Part shown: positions 54,976 to 63,742 of the stretch, in pieces | Layout of the letters: each line of letters begins with the position of its first letter | How positions within the stretch are numbered: the first letter of the stretch is position 1 | Origin: Prevotella sp. AGR2160 | Lineage (GTDB): Bacteria > Bacteroidota > Bacteroidia > Bacteroidales > Bacteroidaceae | DNA length: 64,000 bases | Assembly (NCBI RefSeq): GCF_000424185.1 | Contig: NZ_AUJK01000016.1 | Span: 1-64,000, forward strand | Reading direction: 5' to 3' | Position numbers and translations under genes: made by a program | Notes under the pieces: generated by a model | What the model was told of the DNA's origin: nothing | The model's database searches: none | The model's input: only the letters and a program-made list of their open reading frames with translations

Positions 54976-56592
54976 TTAGAGCTGGGGACCAGCAGCAACG
55001 AGAGCCTTACCAGCCTCATTGCCCTCATACTTCTTGAAGTTCTTGATGAAGCGAGCAGCGAGGTCCTTAGCCTTAGCATCCCACTCAGAAGCGTCCTTGT
55101 AAGTGTCGCGAGGATCCAGGATGTCCTTGTTCACACCTTCGAGCTCTGTAGGAACGACGAAGTTGAAGTAAGGAATGGTCTTCGTAGGAGCCTTGTCGAT
55201 CTCGTGGTCGAGGATACGGTCGATGATACCACGGGTATCACGGATAGAGATACGCTTGCCGGTACCGTTCCAACCTGTGTTCACGAGGTAAGCCTTAGCA
55301 CCACTCTTCTCCATGTGACGGACGAGCTCCTCAGCATACTTGGTAGGATGCAGCTCGAGGAATGCCTGGCCGAAGCAAGCGGAGAAGGTCGGAGTCGGCT
55401 CAGTGATGCCGCGCTCAGTACCAGCCAGCTTAGCGGTGAAACCAGAGAGGAAGTAGTACTTCGTCTGCTCAGCGTTCAGGATAGAAACAGGAGGCAGTAC
55501 ACCGAAGGCATCAGCGCTGAGGAAGATCACCTGCTTAGCAGCGGGACCCTGGCTCTCCGGACGCTGGATGTTCTTGATGTGGTAGATAGGATAAGAAACA
55601 CGGGTATTCTCCGTAACGCTCTTATCAGCGAAGTCTACCTTACCGTCTTTGTCAACAGTGACGTTCTCCAGGAGGGCGTCACGCGTGATAGCGCCGTAGA
55701 TGTCGGGCTCAGCCTCCTTGTCGAGGTTGATGACCTTTGCATAGCAGCCACCCTCGAGGTTGAAGACACCCTTGTCATCCCATCCGTGCTCATCATCACC
55801 GATCAGCTTACGCTTAGGATCGGTAGACAGCGTGGTCTTACCGGTACCGGAGAGACCGAAGAAGATAGCGGTGTTCTCACCGTTCATATCGGTGTTGGCA
55901 GAGCAGTGCATGGAAGCGATGCCACGCAGCGGGAGGAAGTAGTTCTGCATAGAGAACATACCCTTCTTCATCTCACCACCATACCATGTGTTGATGATGA
56001 CCTGCTCCTTAGAGGTAACGTTGAAGACAACAGCGGTCTCAGAGTGGAGGCCGAGCTCTTTCCAGTTCTCAACCTTTGCCTTGGATGCGTTGTAAACGAT
56101 GAAGTCAGGCTCCTGCTCGAAGTCAGCCTCAGTCTTCGGACGGATGAACATGTTCGTCACGAAGTGAGCCTGCCAAGCGACCTCCACGATGAAGCGGACC
56201 TTCATGCGGGTGTCACGGTGTGTGCCGCAGAAACCATCAACGACATACAGCTTCTTGTTGGAGAGCTCTTCCTGAGCGATCTTCTTCACAGCCTTCCAAG
56301 CTTCCTTGCTTGCGCGGTGGTTGTCGTTGTGATACTCCTCAGAGTCCCACCATACGGTGTCGTGAGAAGTCTCATCGTCAACGATGAACTTATCCTTAGG
56401 AGAACGGCCCGTGTAGATACCGGTCATACAGTTGACGGCACCAAGCTCTGTCTCCTGGCACTTGTCGAAGCCCGTAAGACCTTCCTTGGTCTCTTCATTG
56501 AACAGCACCTCGTAAGAAGGATTGTACAGAACCTCAGCAGTACCTGTCTGGATTCCGTAGCTTGCTAAAACTGATTTGTCAAACTTTGCCAT
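54976..56592 (-). CDS. pckA: Phosphoenolpyruvate carboxykinase (ATP)
   Basis: Interconverts oxaloacetate and PEP with ATP/ADP. In anaerobic Bacteroidales it fixes CO2 in the direction of oxaloacetate on the way to succinate and propionate. The 538-residue protein shows [13 protein letters not shown] (about 62-74), the P-loop [12 protein letters not shown] (about 243-254), [21 protein letters not shown]-type active-site sequence, and a closing adenine-binding region. Own promoter and strong terminator indicate a single-gene transcript. Confidence 0.97.
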   Translation of the reverse strand: MAKFDKSVLASYGIQTGTAEVLYNPSYEVLFNEETKEGLTGFDKCQETELGAVNCMTGIYTGRSPKDKFIVDDETSHDTVWWDSEEYHNDNHRASKEAWKAVKKIAQEELSNKKLYVVDGFCGTHRDTRMKVRFIVEVAWQAHFVTNMFIRPKTEADFEQEPDFIVYNASKAKVENWKELGLHSETAVVFNVTSKEQVIINTWYGGEMKKGMFSMQNYFLPLRGIASMHCSANTDMNGENTAIFFGLSGTGKTTLSTDPKRKLIGDDEHGWDDKGVFNLEGGCYAKVINLDKEAEPDIYGAITRDALLENVTVDKDGKVDFADKSVTENTRVSYPIYHIKNIQRPESQGPAAKQVIFLSADAFGVLPPVSILNAEQTKYYFLSGFTAKLAGTERGITEPTPTFSACFGQAFLELHPTKYAEELVRHMEKSGAKAYLVNTGWNGTGKRISIRDTRGIIDRILDHEIDKAPTKTIPYFNFVVPTELEGVNKDILDPRDTYKDASEWDAKAKDLAARFIKNFKKYEGNEAGKALVAAGPQL

Positions 56593-56644
56593 TTTATAAA
56601 ATGTATTTAAGTTGTGAATGTATTCTTTACTCTTAAACCGACCG

Positions 56645-56676
56645 CAAAGTTAGCAAAAAAGAAAGAGAAACGCAAA
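56645..56676 (-). promoter_or_regulatory. pckA promoter
   Basis: Minus-strand TTTG (56676-56673), 20 nt, TAACTTTG (56652-56645); leader of about 45-50 nt. Confidence 0.8.
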
Positions 56677-56766
56677 TTCAGAATTTACAAAAAATCTTAT
56701 TGGTTTCGGTTTTTAGGTTAAATTATTTAAAATATTTACAGGGCACTTGATATTTGTCAATTAGAC

Positions 56767-56798
56767 TTTGCAAAAGCGAAATGAATGTATTATTTTTG
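56767..56798 (+). promoter_or_regulatory. korAB promoter
   Basis: TTTG (56767-56770), 20 nt, TATTTTTG (56791-56798); ATG 36 nt after the -7 box. It is back to back with the pckA promoter. Confidence 0.8.
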
Positions 56799-56834
56799 CA
56801 AGAAATATACGAACAAGACCTAACCACTCTCATT

Positions 56835-58718
56835 ATGACAGAAGAGAATCATACCAAACACCTGGACGACGTTGTCGTACGCTTCTCCGGCGATTCCGGC
56901 GATGGCATGCAACTGGCCGGCAACATCTTCTCCACCGTCTCCGCCATCGTCGGAAACGGCATCTCCACCCTCCCCGACTATCCCGCCGACATCCGCGCCC
57001 CGCAAGGATCGCTCACGGGCGTCAGTGCCGCACAAGTACATATCAGCGACGACATCGACAACGCCCTAACCCCCGGCGACAAATGTGACGTCCTCGTGGC
57101 CATGAATGCCGCGGCGCTGAAGACGCAGCTCAAATACTGCAAGCCGCAGGCCACCATCATCATCGACACCGACAACTTCGGTCCCGCGGACCTAAAGAAG
57201 GCGGAGTTCAAGACCGATGACTATCTCGGCGAACTTGGCATCGACACCGACTGTGTCGTGGCCTGTCCGATGACGAAGATGATCCTCGCCATGGACTTCG
57301 CCAAGACGACGCCACGGAAACAGGTGCTGAAAACACGTAACATGTTCGCCCTGGGCATCGTCTGCTGGCTCTTCCAGCGTGACCGACATCTCGTGGCCAA
57401 CTTCCTGCGGCAGAAGTTCGCCCGGCATCCGGAAGTGGCGGGGAACAATATCGAGGTCTTCGAGAACGGTTACCGCTTCGGCAGTAACACCCACGCCTCC
57501 GTGCCCGCCACTTACCGCATCGATACCGTCAAGCACCATCCGGGACGCTACATGGATATCACGGGCAACAAGGCAACGGCCTACGGTCTCATGGCGGCAG
57601 CGGAGAAAGCGGGGCTGAAACTCTATCTCGGCTCCTATCCCATCACGCCGGCATCGGATATCCTCATCGAACTCGCCAAGCACAAGAGCATGGGCGTCAT
57701 CACCGTGCAGGCCGAGGACGAAATCGCCGCCTGTGCCTCCGCCATCGGCGCGGCCTTCGGCGGTGCCCTCGCCGTGACATCCACGTCGGGCCCGGGCATC
57801 TGTCTGAAGAGTGAGGCTATGAACCTCGCCGTCATGGATGAGCTGCCGCTGGTCATCATCGACGTGCAGCGTGGCGGTCCTTCCACGGGCTTGCCGACGA
57901 AAGGGGAACAGACGGACCTGCTACAGGTACTCTTCGGCCGCAACGGCGAGAGTCCGATGCCAGTCATCGCCCCGACATCACCCACCGACTGCTTCGATGC
58001 TGCCTACTGGGCCTGTAAGACAGCGCTGGAGCATGTGACCCCCGTGGTCCTTCTCAGCGACGGCTATATCGCCAACGGCTCCGGAGCGTGGCGGCTGCCG
58101 CAGATGAAAGACCTCGCCGTCATCCGGCCTCATCTCGCTCCCGAGGCCATGCGCCATCAGTACAGTCCCTACCGCCGCGATCCCGTGACGCTGGCCCGCT
58201 ATCAGGCGCTACCGGGTGAGCCGGGCTTCGAGCATATCCTCGGGGGACTGGAGAAAGACAACCTGACGGGTGCCATCAGCAACAATCCCGAGAACCACGA
58301 TCTCATGTGCCGGTTGCGCCGTGAGAAGGTGGCCAGGATTCCGGTGCCGCGCCAGCGTGTCGTCACCTGTATGCCGAATGATCTTGTCGGCGACGGCGAA
58401 TATCCCGACGCTGATCTCCTTCTCGTGGGTTTCGGAGGACAGTACGGTCAACTCTATACGGCCATGCAGACGCTCTGTGCCGAGGGTTACCGCGTGGCGC
58501 TGATGCATCTGAAGTATATCAACCCGTTGCCGGAGAATGTCGCCGACATCGTCAGCCATTATCCGAAGGTGATGATCTGCGAGCAGAACCTCGGGCAGCT
58601 CGCCGCCTGGCTGCGCATGAACATCGACGGTTTCGCGCCGCTACAATATAATAAGGTGGAAGGACGACCTCTGCCCATCGAGGGCATCGTCGAGGCCGCC
58701 AAGAAAATTTTAAAATAA
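56835..58718 (+). CDS. korA: 2-oxoacid:acceptor oxidoreductase subunit alpha (fused gamma-alpha)
   Basis: Together with the next gene forms a 2-oxoglutarate-type ferredoxin oxidoreductase that interconverts 2-oxoacid and acyl-CoA with ferredoxin. The 627-residue protein joins an N-terminal gamma domain (VVVRFSGDSGDGMQLAGNIF, about 13-32) to the alpha domain that starts near residue 255 (GSYPITPASDILIELA). ATG 56835 matches the family; the upstream frame lies within the promoter. It starts the pair; korB begins 7 nt after its stop. Confidence 0.92.
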   Translation: MTEENHTKHLDDVVVRFSGDSGDGMQLAGNIFSTVSAIVGNGISTLPDYPADIRAPQGSLTGVSAAQVHISDDIDNALTPGDKCDVLVAMNAAALKTQLKYCKPQATIIIDTDNFGPADLKKAEFKTDDYLGELGIDTDCVVACPMTKMILAMDFAKTTPRKQVLKTRNMFALGIVCWLFQRDRHLVANFLRQKFARHPEVAGNNIEVFENGYRFGSNTHASVPATYRIDTVKHHPGRYMDITGNKATAYGLMAAAEKAGLKLYLGSYPITPASDILIELAKHKSMGVITVQAEDEIAACASAIGAAFGGALAVTSTSGPGICLKSEAMNLAVMDELPLVIIDVQRGGPSTGLPTKGEQTDLLQVLFGRNGESPMPVIAPTSPTDCFDAAYWACKTALEHVTPVVLLSDGYIANGSGAWRLPQMKDLAVIRPHLAPEAMRHQYSPYRRDPVTLARYQALPGEPGFEHILGGLEKDNLTGAISNNPENHDLMCRLRREKVARIPVPRQRVVTCMPNDLVGDGEYPDADLLLVGFGGQYGQLYTAMQTLCAEGYRVALMHLKYINPLPENVADIVSHYPKVMICEQNLGQLAAWLRMNIDGFAPLQYNKVEGRPLPIEGIVEAAKKILK

Positions 58719-58725
58719 AAGTCCT

Positions 58726-59730
58726 ATGCAATATACTCCGAAAGATTTCAAGACCGGACAGCCGCGCTGGTGTCCGGGCTGCGGCGACCACGCCTTCTTG
58801 GCCTCACTGCTTCAGGCCATGGCAGAACTTGGCATCGCTCCGTCGAAGACTGCCGTCATTAGCGGTATCGGCTGCTCTGGCCGCTTGTCCTATTATATGC
58901 ACACCTACGCCATGCAGACGATCCACGGCCGTGCCGCTGCCGTGGCGACGGGCCTGAAGGTGGCGCGCCCCGACCTCACGGTGTGGCAGATCAGTGGCGA
59001 CGGCGACGGCCTGGCCATCGGCGGTGACCACTTCATCCATGCCATGCGACGGAATATCGACCTGAACATGGTGCTCCTCAACAACCGCATCTACGGACTG
59101 ACGAAGGGTCAGTACTCGCCGACCTCGCCACGAGGCTTCATTTCGAAGTCGTCGCCTTTCGGCACCGTGGAAGATCCCTTCCGTCCCGCCGAACTTTGTT
59201 TCGGTGCCCGCGGCCGTTTCTTCGCCCGTGCCGTAGCCTCCGACGGCAGTCATACCGTGGATATCCTGAAGGCGGCGGCCCGTCATAAGGGCGCCAGCGT
59301 GTGCGAGATTCTGCAGAACTGCATGATCTTCAACAATGGGGCTTACGAACCGATCTATACCTCCGAGGGTCGGAAGACGAACGCCATCTATGTGGAGCAT
59401 GGGAAACCGCTGGTCTTCGGACCCCATCATGAGTATGGTCTTGTGCAGGAAGGCTTCGGCCTGAAAGTCGTGAAGATTGGTGAGAACGGTATCACTCTCG
59501 ACGATATCCTCGTACATGACGCCCATTGTGAGGACAACACGCTGCAGCTGAAGTTGGCGATGATGGACAGCAGTCAAGGATTTCCCGTTGCCCTCGGCGT
59601 TATCCGCGACATGGCGGCGCCGACCTACGATGCGTGTGTCAACGAGCAAATCGCCGAACAGGAAGCGCTGGACAAACCACACACGTTCGAGGAGCTCCTG
59701 GAGACGAATGTCATCTGGGAACAGAAATAA
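58726..59730 (+). CDS. korB: 2-oxoacid:ferredoxin oxidoreductase subunit beta
   Basis: Thiamine-diphosphate-binding subunit, 334 residues. RWCPGCGDHAFL (about 14-25) with its Cys pair and a further Cys in SGIGCSGR contribute to the iron-sulfur cluster; ISGDGDGLAIGGDHFIHA then LLNNRIYGLTKGQ (about 88-130) is the TPP/Mg motif. LTKGQYSPTS fits the 2-oxoglutarate type. It is followed by a strong terminator 36 nt later. Confidence 0.94.
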   Translation: MQYTPKDFKTGQPRWCPGCGDHAFLASLLQAMAELGIAPSKTAVISGIGCSGRLSYYMHTYAMQTIHGRAAAVATGLKVARPDLTVWQISGDGDGLAIGGDHFIHAMRRNIDLNMVLLNNRIYGLTKGQYSPTSPRGFISKSSPFGTVEDPFRPAELCFGARGRFFARAVASDGSHTVDILKAAARHKGASVCEILQNCMIFNNGAYEPIYTSEGRKTNAIYVEHGKPLVFGPHHEYGLVQEGFGLKVVKIGENGITLDDILVHDAHCEDNTLQLKLAMMDSSQGFPVALGVIRDMAAPTYDACVNEQIAEQEALDKPHTFEELLETNVIWEQK

Positions 59731-59765
59731 TGAGGTATGTTACGTCGTAACGTTGTTACATAAGA

Positions 59766-59796
59766 AAGCCCTGCCAGTAGTGGCAGGGCTTTTTTG
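59766..59796. terminator. Terminator after korB
   Basis: AAGCCCTGCCA/TGGCAGGGCTT stem with a GTAG loop and a run of T (59790-59795); the opposite side is A-rich, so it may also end asnB transcripts. Confidence 0.88.
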
Positions 59797-59797
59797 C

Positions 59798-59841
59798 TTC
59801 CTTGCGCTTGCAAAGCGCAAGCACCCGACGGCACGCCATTC
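59798..59841. repeat. R3 repeat, copy A
   Basis: 44 bp identical to 61591-61634. It contains the hairpin TTGCGCTTGCAAAGCGCAA and a tail GCACCCGACGGCACGCCATT. It lies between the korB terminator and the asnB stop. Confidence 0.85.
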
Positions 59842-59851
59842 AAGGCGCCAT

Positions 59852-61540
59852 TTATTCGTGGATGTCTTTGACGGCACGGCCGCTGGGCTCGTTCATGTTC
59901 TTGAAACTCTCGTCCCAGGCGAGGGCCTCAGCGGTGGAGCAGGCGACGCTCGGCACAGAGGGCACACTCTTGGCAGCACTGTCGCTGGGGAAATGCTCGG
60001 CGAAGATGCTGCGGTAGTAATACTCCTCCTTGTTGCGCGGCGGGTTGATGGGGAAGCGCTCGGCGGCATGAGCCATTTGCTCGTCGCTGACGGCGGAGGC
60101 CGTGATCTCCTTCAACGTATCGATCCAACTGTAGCCGACACCATCGGAGAACTGCTCCTTCTGCCGCCAGGCCACCTGCTCGGGTAGCAAGTCGGAGAAG
60201 GCGTCACGGACGACTTTCTTTTCAATGGTCTTGCCCGGACACATCTTATATTTCGGATCGAGGCGCATGGCAACGTCGAGGAACTCCTTGTCGAGGAAGG
60301 GCACACGGCCCTCCACGCCCCACGCTGCCAAACTCTTGTTGGCGCGGAGACAGTCGTAGAGGTAGAGTTTAGAGAGCTTACGGACAGTTTCCTCGTGGAA
60401 AGCCTGAGCCGTCGGCGCCTTATGGAAATAGAGGTAACCGCCGAAGATCTCGTCGGCACCCTCACCGCTGAGCACCATCTTGATACCCATCGACTTGATG
60501 ACACGAGCCAGGAGATACATCGGGGTAGAGGCGCGGACGGTGGTCACGTCGTAAGTCTCAATGAAATAAATCACGTCACGGATGGCATCGAGGCCCTCCT
60601 GAATGGTATAGTTGATCTCATGGTGCACGGTACCGATATGATCGGCAACGAGCTTGGCCTTGGCCAAGTCAGGGGCACCCTTGAGACCAACAGCGAAAGA
60701 ATGGAGACGGGGCCACCACGCCTGGGTACTCCCGCCGTCCTCAACACGATGCTGAGAATATTTCTCAGCTACAGCAGAAATGACTGATGAGTCGAGTCCA
60801 CCGGATAGCAGGACGCCATAGGGAACATCGCTCATCAACTGTCTTTTCACGGCATCAGTGAGTCCTTGCTTCACGGCCTCCACGCTCTCCTCGTAAGAGG
60901 CAGGCGTGCAGACGGGAGCGGACATCCAATCTCGTACATAGTATTTTTTCTGACCCGGCGTACGGCTCCAGTAGTAGTGCCCCGGGAGGAAGGGCTCGTA
61001 ATGATCGCACTGTCCCTCAAGTGCTTTGAGCTCACTGGCAACATACACCTTGCCGTCAAGATCATAACCGATATAGAGTGGAATAACGCCGATGGGGTCG
61101 CGGGCGATGAGGAAGCTGTCGCTCTCCGCATCGTAGAGGGCGAAGGCGAAGATGCCGCTGAGACGCTCGAGCATGGCGGTGATAGCCTTGTCGTCGATGG
61201 GGCCGCGGGCTTTCATGTCGCGGTAGAGGGAGAGGATCACTTCACAGTCACTGCCCGTCTGATAAGGATAGTCGGGGAAGGAGTGACGGATGTCGAGATG
61301 ATTGTAGATCTCACCGTTGACAGCGAGCACCTGTTTCTTGTCGGCGGAGAAGAGCGGCTGCTTGCCGGACTCTGGGTCAACGATACTCAGACGCTCATGG
61401 GCCAGAATGGCACTGCCCCCACAGTAGATGCCGCTCCAGTCGGGTCCACGGTGGCGGATCTTGGCACTCATGCGCAGGGCTTTCTGTCGCAACTCATCGG
61501 TCTGCGCCTCAATGTTGAAAATACAAGCGATTCCACACAT
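59852..61540 (-). CDS. asnB: Asparagine synthase B (glutamine-hydrolysing)
   Basis: Makes asparagine from aspartate, ATP and glutamine. The 562-residue protein starts MCGIACIFN with Cys2 as the glutaminase nucleophile, followed by IRHRGPDWSG and AVNGEIYNHL. The synthetase domain has the PP-loop VLLSGGLDSSVIS (about 235-247) and LSGEGADEIFGGYLY. Its C-terminal 30 residues are Ser/Ala-rich. It lies downstream of glnK-amt on the same strand, separated by 209 nt that hold an R3 repeat and a GC hairpin. Confidence 0.96.
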   Translation of the reverse strand: MCGIACIFNIEAQTDELRQKALRMSAKIRHRGPDWSGIYCGGSAILAHERLSIVDPESGKQPLFSADKKQVLAVNGEIYNHLDIRHSFPDYPYQTGSDCEVILSLYRDMKARGPIDDKAITAMLERLSGIFAFALYDAESDSFLIARDPIGVIPLYIGYDLDGKVYVASELKALEGQCDHYEPFLPGHYYWSRTPGQKKYYVRDWMSAPVCTPASYEESVEAVKQGLTDAVKRQLMSDVPYGVLLSGGLDSSVISAVAEKYSQHRVEDGGSTQAWWPRLHSFAVGLKGAPDLAKAKLVADHIGTVHHEINYTIQEGLDAIRDVIYFIETYDVTTVRASTPMYLLARVIKSMGIKMVLSGEGADEIFGGYLYFHKAPTAQAFHEETVRKLSKLYLYDCLRANKSLAAWGVEGRVPFLDKEFLDVAMRLDPKYKMCPGKTIEKKVVRDAFSDLLPEQVAWRQKEQFSDGVGYSWIDTLKEITASAVSDEQMAHAAERFPINPPRNKEEYYYRSIFAEHFPSDSAAKSVPSVPSVACSTAEALAWDESFKNMNEPSGRAVKDIHE

Positions 61541-61590
61541 AATTCTTTCTTTTTTTTTATCGGTTATACGTTAAGTTTTATATTCTTTGA

Positions 61591-61634
61591 TTCCTTGCGC
61601 TTGCAAAGCGCAAGCACCCGACGGCACGCCATTC
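61591..61634. repeat. R3 repeat, copy B
   Basis: Identical over 44 bp to 59798-59841, so the two copies flank asnB. It occupies part of the amt-asnB gap. Confidence 0.85.
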
Positions 61635-61706
61635 CAGGCGGCAGAACGGGTGATGTTTATGAACGCCAAAGCGAGGCGCGTACGGGGCGTTTCTCGCATT
61701 TGTTGC

Positions 61707-61728
61707 CCCCTCCCTATGCGGGGAGGGG
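61707..61728. terminator. GC hairpin downstream of amt
   Basis: CCCCTCCC (61707-61714) pairs perfectly with GGGAGGGG (61721-61728), loop of 6 nt. There is no T tract, so it may only weaken read-through from amt into asnB or protect the amt message. Confidence 0.4.
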
Positions 61729-61749
61729 ATGAGGTGAGGCATGAATTTT

Positions 61750-63015
61750 TTAGTTGTAGCAGCTCTCGCCGTGCTCGTAGATATCGAGACCCTCTTCCTC
61801 AATACGCTTGTCAACACGGAGGCCGACAGTCTTCTTGATGGTGACGAAGAGAATGATACCGCAGATAGCAGCCCAAGCGTCAATGCAGATGATACCGAGG
61901 CACTGAGCGCCGAGGAATCCGAAGCCATGGCCGTAGAGGCAACCCTCAGAGGTGCTGAAGAAAGCGGTCAGAAGCGTACCGGTGATACCACATACACCGT
62001 GGACACTGCTGGCACCGACAGGATCATCGATGTGGAGTTTCTTGTCGATGAACTCGATGGAGAACGGAAGGATGACACCGCAGATGACACCGATACAGAG
62101 AGCACCGACATCGCTGACAGCATCACATCCGGCGGTGATACCAACAAGACCTGCAAGGATACCGTTCAGGGTCAGAGAGAATGACGGCTTGCCATATTTG
62201 ATCCAACTGGTGAACATCGTAGCCAGACCGGCAGCGACGGCAGCAAGGTTGGTGGTCATGAAGACGTGGCTGATGGCCTCGCGGTTAGCCTCACCACTGG
62301 CAGCGAGCTGAGAGCCCGGGTTGAATCCGAACCAGCCCATCCAGAGGATGAACACACCGAGGGAAGCGATCGTCAGGCTGTGACCGGGGATAGCACGGCT
62401 CTTGCCGTTCTTGTCGTACTTACCGAGACGGGGACCAAGAACGATGGCACCGATGAGAGCAAGGACACCACCAACAGAGTGAACGATGGCGCTACCGGCG
62501 AAGTCATGGAACGTATGTCCGAAGGTCGTCATCATGAAGCTGGCAGCATCGCTGTTCATCAACCAGCCGCCACCCCATGTCCAGTGACCTTCCACAGGAT
62601 AGATAAGGAGAGAGATGACGAAACTGTAAACACAATACATGTTGAACTTCGTACGCTCAGCCATGGCACCGGAGACGATGGTGGCGGAAGTAGCGCAGAA
62701 GACGGTCTCAAACATCAGGAAACCCTCTGTCGGCAGGCCGGCGGCGTTATGATAGAAGCTCAGGTCACCCCAGTTAGGCGCGCCGATGAATCCCTGGCCG
62801 TCAGAGCCGAACATGAAGCCGAAACCGACGAACCAGAACAGTACGGAACCGATCATGAAGTCGACAAAGTTCTTAAACAGGATGTTGGTCGTGTTCTTAC
62901 TACGCGTAAAACCGGCCTCACAAAGCGCAAAGCCCGGTTGCATCCAGAAAACGAGTGTGGCCGCAAGGAGCATCCACACAGTATCTATAGAAATACCTAA
63001 ATCTTGTGTTGTCAT
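61750..63015 (-). CDS. amt: Ammonium transporter
   Basis: 421-residue AmtB-family channel with about 11 membrane segments. The twin conduction histidines are in FGHTFHDFAGSAIVHSVGG and VGASSVHGVCGITG; the aromatic gate and DFAGS motif are present. It brings ammonium into the cell. The start lies 31 nt after glnK, the usual PII-Amt pair, so GlnK probably blocks the channel when nitrogen is plentiful. Confidence 0.96.
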   Translation of the reverse strand: MTTQDLGISIDTVWMLLAATLVFWMQPGFALCEAGFTRSKNTTNILFKNFVDFMIGSVLFWFVGFGFMFGSDGQGFIGAPNWGDLSFYHNAAGLPTEGFLMFETVFCATSATIVSGAMAERTKFNMYCVYSFVISLLIYPVEGHWTWGGGWLMNSDAASFMMTTFGHTFHDFAGSAIVHSVGGVLALIGAIVLGPRLGKYDKNGKSRAIPGHSLTIASLGVFILWMGWFGFNPGSQLAASGEANREAISHVFMTTNLAAVAAGLATMFTSWIKYGKPSFSLTLNGILAGLVGITAGCDAVSDVGALCIGVICGVILPFSIEFIDKKLHIDDPVGASSVHGVCGITGTLLTAFFSTSEGCLYGHGFGFLGAQCLGIICIDAWAAICGIILFVTIKKTVGLRVDKRIEEEGLDIYEHGESCYN

Positions 63016-63046
63016 AATCTTGTGTTTTTTGTGTTGTTACCCTTCT

Positions 63047-63403
63047 CTATTTCTCTTGCTCTGCGTTGTAAAGAGCAATATCACCGCGCTCACCAGTACG
63101 GATACGGATCGTGTCGTCCACAGGGATGATGAAGATACGTCCATCACCGATCTCACCGGTCTGGGCAGCATGCTGGATGGCAGCGACCGTCTTCTCCACA
63201 TTCTTGTCGCGAACGACAATATTCATCAGCACGCGCTCGATACTGCTGGTGTCATACATTACGCCACGATAGATACGAGCCTGGCGCATCTTGCCCTCTC
63301 CTCTCACGTCGTAGTAGGAGAACCATTCGATGTCGGCAGCCAAAAGGGCTTCCTTGACGTCCTCGAATTTGGTCTTTCGGATGATAGCTTCAATCTTTTT
63401 CAT
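63047..63403 (-). CDS. glnK: PII-family nitrogen regulator
   Basis: 118 residues: MKKIEAIIRKTKFEDVKEAL start, T-loop region YYDVRGEGKMRQARIYRGVM with the Tyr after RGVM at the position of the uridylylated Tyr51, and the C-terminal IGDGRIFIIPVDDTIRIRTGE block for ATP and 2-oxoglutarate binding. The T-loop differs from enteric GlnB/GlnK (KMRQARI instead of RQKGHTE), as usual in Bacteroidetes. First gene of glnK-amt(-asnB). Confidence 0.94.
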   Translation of the reverse strand: MKKIEAIIRKTKFEDVKEALLAADIEWFSYYDVRGEGKMRQARIYRGVMYDTSSIERVLMNIVVRDKNVEKTVAAIQHAAQTGEIGDGRIFIIPVDDTIRIRTGERGDIALYNAEQEK

Positions 63404-63476
63404 CTTTCTACCTCTCTTTTTAGATTAAACATACTAAGAAACGATCTATTTCTTTCGTTTTGTAAACTTTCTGCTG

Positions 63477-63484
63477 CAAAAGTA
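63477..63484 (-). promoter_or_regulatory. -7 box of glnK-amt
   Basis: Minus-strand TACTTTTG with TTTG 21 nt further upstream; the leader is about 70 nt. No recognisable sigma-54 site. Confidence 0.5.
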
Positions 63485-63579
63485 CAACATTTTGACAAAA
63501 CAACACAAACAAACAACTCACTTTGTTAGTACAAAAAAATATCAAGTTACTTATTGTAGAAATATCGCCTAGAAAACTA

Positions 63580-63629
63580 TCAAAAGTGTAAGGATCCAGC
63601 AATCGCAGGCTTACAGTTTCACACTTTGA
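63580..63629. other. Overlapping stem options upstream of dapF
   Basis: TCAAAAGTGT (63580-63589) can pair with ACACTTTGA (63621-63629), or TGTAAG (63587-63592) with CTTACA (63610-63615); the two share bases. It lies upstream of the dapF -7 box, so it would be outside that transcript. No gene is present in 63404-63742. Confidence 0.3.
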
Positions 63630-63685
63630 AAGAAAAAGAAGAATAAAAGTGGGGCAAAACTCTTGCAAGAGCCAACAAAACGTCG

Positions 63686-63693
63686 TAAATTTG
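63686..63693 (+). promoter_or_regulatory. dapF -7 box
   Basis: TAAATTTG with CTTG 20 nt upstream (63662-63665). Confidence 0.55.
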
Positions 63694-63742
63694 CAAGCGA
63701 AAGGATAATTAAAGAAAGTAAAACCAATAAAATAGATAGCAA

